Assembly (NCBI GenBank): GCA_964646405.1
Contig: CAZYDV010000319.1
Span: 1 to 7,211, forward strand
Length of the DNA: 7,211 nt
Reading direction: 5' to 3'
From: CAKZSB01 sp964646405
Lineage (GTDB): Bacteria > Pseudomonadota > Gammaproteobacteria > Granulosicoccales > Granulosicoccaceae
The notes beneath the pieces are model-generated. The model was not told where the DNA came from, searched no databases, and saw nothing but the letters and a program-made list of their open reading frames with translations. The position numbers and the translations under genes were made by a program. Positions 1 through 5,104 of the stretch are shown here, piece after piece (the first letter of the stretch is position 1; the number at the start of each line of letters is the position of its first letter).

Positions 1-1
1 A

Positions 2-1978
2 GTGCCGCACTGCACTGGCATGGGCTGGCAGCGCCCGCGTATGCTGGCCGAGCTGCGCGCCACCAAAGCCGAGGGTGGCTGGGGCGTGGTCTGTACTGAA
101 TGGTGCTCTGTACACCCATCGTCCGATGATCTTCCCTACCCGAATGCATCGCTTTGGGATACGGGTGATGTCAGGGCGCACAGCCTGATGACCGAAAAGG
201 TACACGAGCACGGTTCGCTGGCCGGTGTCGAGCTGTGGCTCGGCGGCGCCAGGCCCCAGAATCTGTTTACCCGTGAGGTCGGTCTGGATGTGGCGAGCCT
301 GCCTAACGGTGCCGGACATCCGTCGCAAACCCGTCGCATGACCAAAGCCGATATCAAAGACGTGCGGTGCTGGCATAGACAGGCGGCGTTGCGTGCCCGT
401 GAGGCCGATTTTGATATCGTCTATGTTTATGCCACCCACGGTTATCTATTATCGAATTTTCTATCGGCCGAGACCAACACCCGCACCGACGAATATGGTG
501 GCAGTCTTGAAAATCGTGTGCGGCTGGTTCGCGAGCTGATCGAAGACACGCGCGACGCGGTGGGTGATCGCTGTGCGGTGGCAGTGCGGTTTTCGGCTGA
601 GCAAAGCAGGAGCAATAGCGGTGAGCCGCTGATTGGTGAGCATCGCGATATGATCGGCCTGCTCGCCGAGTTACCCGACTTGTGGGACATCAACATATCC
701 GACTACAGCACCGAAATGGGCAGCTCGCGTTTCGTCCATGAAGGTTCACTTGAACCTGCGATGGCCTATGTAAAATCACTGACCTCTAAGCCGGTGGTAA
801 CGGTAGGCCGATTTACTTCACCGGATACTATGGCATCGCAAGTCAAACGCGGTATCACCGATTTCATCGGTGCGGCGCGCCCGTCGATCGCCGATCCGTT
901 TCTGCCAGAAAAAATTCGCAGCGGCAACATTGAAGATATTCGCGAGTGTATCGGCTGCAACATTTGCTACACCGGTGACGGCCTGAGCGTGCCGATACAC
1001 TGCACTCAGAATCCGACCATCAGCGAAGGCTGGCGGCGCGGCTGGCATCCCGAGAAAATTGCGCCAGCACCATCGAAAGACACGGTGCTGGTAGTAGGTG
1101 CGGGCCCGGCCGGGCTTGAGGCGGCCAGAGCACTGGGCCAGCGCGGGTTCAAAGTCATGCTCGCTGAGGCGCGTCGTGAACTTGGTGGCAGGGTGGCACT
1201 CGAATCCCGTCTGCCCGGGTTGTCGGAATGGATACGCGTGCGGGATTATCGCGTACAGCAACTCTACAAAATGCCTCACTGCGAGATCTTCCTGGACAGT
1301 GAGATGTCCGTCGATGATTGTCTATCGGTCGAGGCGGATCATATTGTGGTAGCGACCGGTGCGCGCTGGCGCCGCGATGGAGTGGGGCGCGCCAGTGTCT
1401 CGCCGTTGCAGAATTTGTCTGGCGCAGTCTACACCCCCGACGATATCCTCAAAGGCATTCGGCCTTCCGGACGCGTACTGGTCTATGACGATGATCACTA
1501 CTATCACGCCAGCACCATCGCAGAGTATCTGGCCGCGGCCGGGGCAAACGTCACCTACACGACCAGTGCCAGCAAGGTCTCAAGCTGGACAGACTACACC
1601 GCCGAGCAATCGCAGGTGCATCGCGCACTGGTTGCATCAGGCGTATCAATCATAACCGGCAGGGCACTGTGCAGTTACGACGCTTCAAACGCTCAATTGT
1701 CCTGTGTGCACACTGGTCATCCCGAATCAATCGCCGCCGACAGCATAGTGCTTGTAACCAGTCGCGAACCCAAAGAAGGTCTTTACACGGTGCTGGCGTC
1801 ACGCCGTGACCAGGCAGCATCGCGGACACCGCGCTCGATCGCTCGCATTGGTGATTGTGATGCACCGGGCCTGATCGCCGGTGCCGTGTTCGCAGGCCAC
1901 CGCTACGCACGCGAATTGCTGTCGGATTCCCCGATTGAGCAAAAAATGGATCGGGTGTTCACCGCTACAACCGATTAA
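2..1978 (+). CDS. Trimethylamine dehydrogenase-like FMN/[4Fe-4S]/FAD oxidoreductase, 5'-truncated
   Basis: The product belongs to the OYE-type iron-sulfur flavoprotein family (trimethylamine, dimethylamine and histamine dehydrogenases, DgcA-like N-demethylases). The frame is open through the left edge. The GTG at position 2 is the Val of the family's V-P-H-C motif, so it is internal, and about 26 residues are missing by comparison with trimethylamine dehydrogenase (TMADH). Visible residues, numbered in the fragment: Cys4 (Cys30 of TMADH, the 6-S-cysteinyl-FMN site), Tyr143 and His146 (Tyr169/His172), Arg196 (Arg222), the cluster cysteines 316, 319, 322 and 334, a dinucleotide fold with GAGPAG at 366-371 and Glu389, and a C-terminal FAD-type G-D at 617-618. 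The aromatic amine bowl is not conserved: Tyr60 becomes Trp34 and Trp355 becomes Asp326, and a 3-residue deletion falls near Trp264/Asp267. An amine or N-methyl compound dehydrogenase or demethylase is likely, but trimethylamine is not a safe substrate call. A 230-bp gap separates it from the next gene. The family is sure; the substrate is unknown. Confidence 0.93.
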   Translation: MPHCTGMGWQRPRMLAELRATKAEGGWGVVCTEWCSVHPSSDDLPYPNASLWDTGDVRAHSLMTEKVHEHGSLAGVELWLGGARPQNLFTREVGLDVASLPNGAGHPSQTRRMTKADIKDVRCWHRQAALRAREADFDIVYVYATHGYLLSNFLSAETNTRTDEYGGSLENRVRLVRELIEDTRDAVGDRCAVAVRFSAEQSRSNSGEPLIGEHRDMIGLLAELPDLWDINISDYSTEMGSSRFVHEGSLEPAMAYVKSLTSKPVVTVGRFTSPDTMASQVKRGITDFIGAARPSIADPFLPEKIRSGNIEDIRECIGCNICYTGDGLSVPIHCTQNPTISEGWRRGWHPEKIAPAPSKDTVLVVGAGPAGLEAARALGQRGFKVMLAEARRELGGRVALESRLPGLSEWIRVRDYRVQQLYKMPHCEIFLDSEMSVDDCLSVEADHIVVATGARWRRDGVGRASVSPLQNLSGAVYTPDDILKGIRPSGRVLVYDDDHYYHASTIAEYLAAAGANVTYTTSASKVSSWTDYTAEQSQVHRALVASGVSIITGRALCSYDASNAQLSCVHTGHPESIAADSIVLVTSREPKEGLYTVLASRRDQAASRTPRSIARIGDCDAPGLIAGAVFAGHRYARELLSDSPIEQKMDRVFTATTD

Positions 1979-2134
1979 CGCGTTTCTCGACCCTGCACTT
2001 CATCACCGTCGAATGTCCACGCCCGTTTAGCTGGCCAGAAGGTGCTGCCGTGCGCGCGCGACAAAAAGTTCCTTTGACCGCAATCAAATGACGAGACACG
2101 ATTCCAAGGCACTGGTGCGTCTGTCTAACAGACT

Positions 2135-2176
2135 AAAAAACAAAAAAATCCGGAACCATTTTTAATCCGGATCGTT
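2135..2176 (+). promoter_or_regulatory. Candidate ECF-sigma promoter (GGAAC-N16-CGTT) with A-tract
   Basis: GGAAC at 2152-2156 and CGTT at 2173-2176 are separated by 16 bases. This matches the general -35 (GGAAC) and -10 (CGTT-like) pattern of many ECF sigma factors. An A-rich run at 2135-2148 lies directly upstream, where an UP-like element would sit. Transcription would start at about 2182-2186, leaving a short leader that contains the ribosome binding site at 2198-2202. The operon it would drive encodes an ECF sigma factor two genes down, so autoregulation is the natural inference. No transcript data support it here. Confidence 0.55.
2148..2172. repeat. Inverted repeat ATCCGGA-N11-TCCGGAT overlapping the -35
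   Basis: The arms at 2148-2154 and 2166-2172 are perfect 7-bp reverse complements around an 11-base AT-rich spacer. The left arm covers part of the candidate -35 element and the right arm ends immediately before the -10. It could be an operator for a dimeric regulator or a leaderless hairpin. On the minus strand it is followed by a T-rich run and would resemble a terminator, but no minus-strand gene lies upstream of it. Confidence 0.5.
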
Positions 2177-2208
2177 ATACCCGCTGAACAAGCAATCGAA
2201 GGTGCCGG

Positions 2209-2889
2209 ATGTTCAGCCAGGAAGCAGTACGTCGAAACGGGCACAGCGCCCACCGGACTTCATCCACCTTGCTGCTGGAGCAATTGCTTGGCCGTCGTTC
2301 GGTACATCCGCGCTGGCTGGTCGAGCCCGGTCCCAGTGAGGTCGAGACCAGAAATCTGATTCGCGCCGCCTGCACCGCGATTGATCACGGCGGACTGAGA
2401 CCGTGGAGGTTTATCGGGATCACGGGTGCAGACCGCCAGTTGCTGGCTGACATCTTTGTCCGAATCAAGCGCTCGCACAACCCGAGTATCAGTCAAACCG
2501 AAATACAACGCGAGAAAGATCGCGCCAGCGGTGTGCTGTTGTTGATTGCGGTGGTAGACAAGAGCCACTCGAATCCAAATGCGGTGCCTGTGCATGAACA
2601 GATTGCCTCTGTCGGTGCCGCCGTCCAGAACATCGTGTTGTGTGCACACCTGATGGGATTCGGCGCAAAGATGGTGAGCGGTAACAAGGTGAATGATCCA
2701 CGCCTGCAGATTGCACTGCGACTACACAAGGATGAGTCGTTGTTCGGATTTGTCTGCATAGGGACTGCGACGGCTGGCACCAATCACAAAAGACGTCCGA
2801 CCGTCGACGACGTCTACACCCACTGGACGCCAACTGCCTGCCACGTGACCGAGCGGGCTAGTGTCGAAGTGATGCAAGAGATCATTTGA
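2209..2889 (+). CDS. Nitroreductase-family FMN protein (YdjA-like)
   Basis: The 226-residue product has the single-domain nitroreductase fold signature and is closest in pattern to YdjA-type enzymes. It has RRS at 29-31 (N-terminal FMN-phosphate contact), RPWRF at 64-68 (the family's P-W-x-F segment), H-E-Q...SVGAAVQNI at 129-142, MGFGAKMVSG at 149-158, the late G-F-x-x-I-G-T at 180-186, and RP at 196-197. The family transfers electrons from NAD(P)H through FMN to nitro groups, quinones or other acceptors in the cytoplasm; the substrate here cannot be read. The ATG is supported by GAAGG at 2198-2202 with 6 bases of spacing. About 20 residues precede the domain, slightly more than in YdjA. The stop is 48 bp before the sigma-factor gene, and a candidate ECF promoter lies upstream, so it probably heads an operon with the sigma and anti-sigma genes and may be a target of that circuit. 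Confidence 0.87.
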   Translation: MFSQEAVRRNGHSAHRTSSTLLLEQLLGRRSVHPRWLVEPGPSEVETRNLIRAACTAIDHGGLRPWRFIGITGADRQLLADIFVRIKRSHNPSISQTEIQREKDRASGVLLLIAVVDKSHSNPNAVPVHEQIASVGAAVQNIVLCAHLMGFGAKMVSGNKVNDPRLQIALRLHKDESLFGFVCIGTATAGTNHKRRPTVDDVYTHWTPTACHVTERASVEVMQEII

Positions 2890-2937
2890 GTCGGTGAACA
2901 GACAAATGGCATGCGTGTGATATGGCAAGGCTGAGAG

Positions 2938-3573
2938 ATGTCTGATCAGAGTGTGCCAGACGACTTTGAGGCCATGACCAGGGAACATGTCGATGCATTG
3001 TGGCGGACCGCATTGCGTATGACCGGAAGCAGAGATAGCGCTGATGATCTGGTGCAGGAAACCTGCCTGCGTGCCTTGCGATCCTTTGACCGTTTTCAGA
3101 CGGGGACAAACTACAAAGCCTGGCTGTTCAGAATCATGACGAATTTTTGTAAAGACATCGGCCGGCGCGAAGCCAGATCACCTTTTCAAAGTTGGGATGA
3201 TGCACAAGTGGAAATCGTGACAGCGAAGCATGCTCAATCGCGCAAAGTGCAACCAGAAGATGAGTTACAGAATCACGAATTTGTCAAAGACGCGCACCAG
3301 GTGCTGCTCAGGCTGTCACCCGATATTCGAATGGTGGTCTCTCTGTCCTTGTTGAGTGAGCACACCTACAGCGAGATCGCATTGATGATGAATATTCCGG
3401 TGGGCACTGTGCGCTCGCGACTAAGCCGCGGCCGGTTGTATCTGCAACGGGAGTTGCTGGCCCATCGAACGGAAGAGTCAGCTCTTGCGAGCAGTCCGGC
3501 GCCAACTGGCAGTAACGCAACGAGTAACACCGTTGCGTCGCTGTTTCCCGACATCGCAAAGCAGAAGGCCTGA
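2938..3573 (+). CDS. ECF-type RNA polymerase sigma factor
   Basis: The 211-residue product has only sigma regions 2 and 4. Region 2 includes DDLVQETCLRAL at 36-47 (RNA polymerase core binding) and YKAWLFRIMTNF at 59-70 (-10 recognition). Region 4 spans about 122-173, with LSPDIRMVV at 126-134, an HTH beginning at TYSEIALMMNIP (143-154) and the recognition helix GTVRSRLSRGR at 156-166. A low-complexity Ser/Ala/Thr tail of about 38 residues follows. The start ATG is preceded by AAGG at 2927-2930 with 7 bases of spacing. It lies 48 bp after the nitroreductase and directly before a ZAS anti-sigma gene, the standard arrangement for an ECF factor held at the membrane until a signal arrives. The GGAAC-N16-CGTT site upstream of the operon is the best candidate for its own target. 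The ECF class is certain; the subgroup and signal are unknown. Confidence 0.95.
   Translation: MSDQSVPDDFEAMTREHVDALWRTALRMTGSRDSADDLVQETCLRALRSFDRFQTGTNYKAWLFRIMTNFCKDIGRREARSPFQSWDDAQVEIVTAKHAQSRKVQPEDELQNHEFVKDAHQVLLRLSPDIRMVVSLSLLSEHTYSEIALMMNIPVGTVRSRLSRGRLYLQRELLAHRTEESALASSPAPTGSNATSNTVASLFPDIAKQKA
3515..3538 (+). repeat. Inverted repeat (8-bp arms) inside the 3' end of the sigma gene
   Basis: ACGCAACG at 3515-3522 and CGTTGCGT at 3531-3538 are perfect reverse complements around 8 bases. In mRNA this would form a hairpin in the poorly conserved tail of the sigma gene, about 64 bases before the anti-sigma GTG. No T-run follows, so it is not an intrinsic terminator. Confidence 0.45.
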
Positions 3574-3586
3574 GATGAATCAATAG
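3563..3586 (+). promoter_or_regulatory. Minicistron M-N-Q-stop with strong ribosome binding site before the anti-sigma gene
   Basis: AGAAGG at 3563-3568 is followed after 6 bases by ATG at 3575, one base past the sigma stop. Reading gives Met-Asn-Gln and then TAG at 3584-3586. This frame is the same as that of the anti-sigma gene, which continues open after the TAG. It is either the original anti-sigma start cut by an amber codon, or a short leader peptide whose termination feeds reinitiation at GTG 3602. Confidence 0.5.
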
Positions 3587-3601
3587 TCGAATGAGCGGCA
3601 A

Positions 3602-4357
3602 GTGCAATGCGAGGAGATATTGGAAAACATCTCTGCACAATACGACGGGGAAGTGCTGACGCTTACCGAATCTGTTCTCAATGATCACCTGGCCACTTGT
3701 GCTGATTGCAGGCGTTATCGCGAAAGTCTGCCAAAGCTGCATCACCGTCTTCAACTCGAATTCGATCAGGTTTGCGATGTCGATCGGGTTTGGCAGGGTA
3801 TTCAAACCGAGATTCAACGCAGTGTGCCCAGGCGGGTGCTTGGCAAAACAATCGGCCGCTGGGCACGATCGCTGTCAATGGCTGCCTCCCTGATGGTAGG
3901 GGTGGTGGGCATCAGCCTGCTGATTACGGTGCCTGATGTCTCACATTCTGCTGTTGTGTGGGAAGTGGTGAGGGATTTCGAAGCCTTCGAACTGCGGGGG
4001 AAAACGCTCGATGTTCACGAGCGCGAGCCGCGATCGACCGTTGAATGGTTTGTTGACAAGGTGGATTTCGATCTGCCCGCCGCAGTGAAGATCCCTGCAG
4101 GCTTCCAGATATCCGGTGGCAGGCTCTGCTCGTTTCTGGGCAGAAAACTCGCGTTCATTCAGTATGAAAAAGACCAGCAACTGCTCTCTGTTTACGTGAT
4201 GCGAGCGGAGGGGCTCGATTTGCCGCAACACGACTATCTGCATGGCTCGACGGCCGACGGACTCAGCACGGTTGCCTGGGCAAGAGACGATCTGGGTTTT
4301 GTGGCGATTGCCGATCTACCATCGCGGCAAATCGTCACGTTGATAGAAGCGCTATAG
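3602..4357 (+). CDS. Single-pass membrane anti-sigma factor with zinc-binding ZAS domain
   Basis: The 251-residue product starts with a ZAS zinc finger: Cys3 and H29-x3-C33-x2-C36. This is the cytoplasmic domain that binds ECF sigma factors. A Trp/Arg-flanked hydrophobic helix at about 91-110 crosses the inner membrane once. The remaining roughly 140 residues form a periplasmic domain of the kind seen in RsiW-like regulators, with a V-E-W-F...VDFDLP segment at 147-159, GGRLCSFLGRKLAFIQYE at 172-189 and a terminal A-x-x-D-L motif. It should sequester the sigma factor encoded just upstream and release it on a periplasmic or redox cue. GTG at 3602 is the only usable start after an in-frame TAG at 3584, and its ribosome binding site is weak. 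The better ATG at 3575 is cut off by that TAG. The family is clear; the exact N-terminus is uncertain. Confidence 0.88.
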   Translation: MQCEEILENISAQYDGEVLTLTESVLNDHLATCADCRRYRESLPKLHHRLQLEFDQVCDVDRVWQGIQTEIQRSVPRRVLGKTIGRWARSLSMAASLMVGVVGISLLITVPDVSHSAVVWEVVRDFEAFELRGKTLDVHEREPRSTVEWFVDKVDFDLPAAVKIPAGFQISGGRLCSFLGRKLAFIQYEKDQQLLSVYVMRAEGLDLPQHDYLHGSTADGLSTVAWARDDLGFVAIADLPSRQIVTLIEAL

Positions 4358-4432
4358 CGGTACATCGATAGTTCGATAGCAGGTTCTGACTGCCTGTTCT
4401 TAATGTCGTTTGGTTTGACATCGTAAATAAGC
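4350..4432. other. Short repeats and weak promoter-like signals before the molybdoenzyme operon
   Basis: A perfect palindrome, CGCTATAGCG at 4350-4359, spans the anti-sigma stop. TCGATAG is directly repeated at 4365-4371 and 4373-4379. CTGAC at 4386-4390 and CGTT at 4407-4410 have the same 16-base spacing as the candidate ECF promoter upstream of 2209, but the -35 matches poorly. TTGACA at 4415-4420 has no -10 at a workable distance ahead of the ribosome binding site. A promoter for the downstream pair is expected here or by read-through from the sigma operon, and the sequence does not decide which. Confidence 0.35.
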
Positions 4433-4444
4433 AAGGGGATACCT

Positions 4445-5053
4445 ATGAGTGACGAGAAAGAAGAGTCGACGATGCCAGTTTGCATGCATCGTCGCGATGT
4501 ATTGAAAGCAGGTGCCGTGGTGTCTGGGTCGGCCGTGATATACCCGCATTTATCCAGTGCTCAGTCGGGTGCGGTTGGTGGGGTTAGCGTCGTATATCCA
4601 AAATTGAAAATTGCGTCCATCAAGGATCTGGTGGAAGGCGAGGGGGTGTCGTTTAACTACCCGCTGAACGAGCAGCCCAATGTGCTGCTGAAACTGGGCC
4701 GGCCAGCCCAGGGCGGTATAGGTCCGGACTTTGAAATCGTCGCGTTCTCTGTGCTTTGCCCGCACATGGGCGGAAGCCTGCGCGGTCGTTATCAGCACGA
4801 CACCGCCGCCATGGGGCCTTGCCCGTTTCACTTTTCTACCTTCGATCTGGCTCGCGGTGGTGTGCCAGTCCATGCAAGTGGGACACAAAATCTGCCACAG
4901 GTAAAGCTTGAAACCGATGGTAAGGATATTTTTGCCGTAGGTATTAACGGCCTGGTGTACGGCTATCGCGACAATCTGACCGACGGCACGCTGCCCGAGG
5001 GCGCCGAAGTCGTTGGCGAAGTACAGGAAAGCCGGGAAACTCTGCGTGGCTGA
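4445..5053 (+). CDS. Rieske [2Fe-2S] small subunit of an Aio/Idr-type oxidoreductase, Tat-exported
   Basis: The 202-residue product has an N-terminal Tat signal: R16-R17 in HRRDVLKAG, then a hydrophobic stretch to about residue 36 and a plausible cleavage site after SSA at 37-39. The Rieske ligands are C105-x-H107 and C126-x2-H129. The family's electron-transfer subunit takes electrons from the Mo subunit to a periplasmic carrier, or the reverse. The positions that form the stabilising disulfide in bc1-type Rieske proteins are Gly110 and Phe128 here, so that bond is absent. The ATG is supported by AAGGGG at 4433-4438 with 6 bases of spacing; Met10 is a weaker alternative. The large-subunit gene starts 51 bp downstream. 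The small-then-large order matches aioBA operons. The Rieske/Aio-like assignment is strong. The symbol is left empty because arsenite oxidation is not established. Confidence 0.9.
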   Translation: MSDEKEESTMPVCMHRRDVLKAGAVVSGSAVIYPHLSSAQSGAVGGVSVVYPKLKIASIKDLVEGEGVSFNYPLNEQPNVLLKLGRPAQGGIGPDFEIVAFSVLCPHMGGSLRGRYQHDTAAMGPCPFHFSTFDLARGGVPVHASGTQNLPQVKLETDGKDIFAVGINGLVYGYRDNLTDGTLPEGAEVVGEVQESRETLRG

Positions 5054-5104
5054 TTCAATCGACGTTTGCAAACCCGCACCCCAATCAGTCCAGGAGACAC
5101 AATC

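Larger units (their letters stand above)
1979..2208. other. Intergenic region with regulatory signals at its right end
   Basis: No coding frame, tRNA or mobile element is apparent in this 230-bp gap. The left half shows nothing recognisable. The right half holds a short inverted repeat (GTCTGT at 2119-2124 and ACAGAC at 2128-2133), an A-rich tract at 2135-2148, a second inverted repeat at 2148-2172, and an ECF-type promoter candidate leading into the gene at 2209. No clear intrinsic terminator for the flavoprotein gene is visible on the + strand, because neither hairpin is followed by a T-run. Confidence 0.6.

Noticed and set aside
2..4. GTG as the start codon of the flavoprotein gene
   Set aside because: It encodes the Val of the conserved V-P-H-C motif around the FMN-linked Cys, and about 26 N-terminal residues of the family are missing, so the gene runs off the left edge.
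2074..2102. TTGACC at 2074-2079 as a sigma-70 -35 box
   Set aside because: No acceptable -10 element is found 16-18 bases downstream.
2119..2148. GTCTGT/ACAGAC hairpin as a + strand terminator for the flavoprotein gene
   Set aside because: It has only 6 bp of stem and is followed by an A-tract, not a T-tract.
2135..2172. Minus-strand intrinsic terminator (ATCCGGA/TCCGGAT plus T-run)
   Set aside because: The shape fits, but there is no credible minus-strand gene that it would terminate. The ECF promoter reading explains the site better.
4380..4405. CAGG...CCTG followed by TTCTT as a terminator after the anti-sigma gene
   Set aside because: The stem is only 4 bp with a 9-base loop and the T-run is broken.
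5066..5104. TTG at 5066 as the start of the large subunit
   Set aside because: The ATG at 5105 has AGGAGA at ideal spacing; the TTG has no comparable site and the extension looks like untranslated leader.
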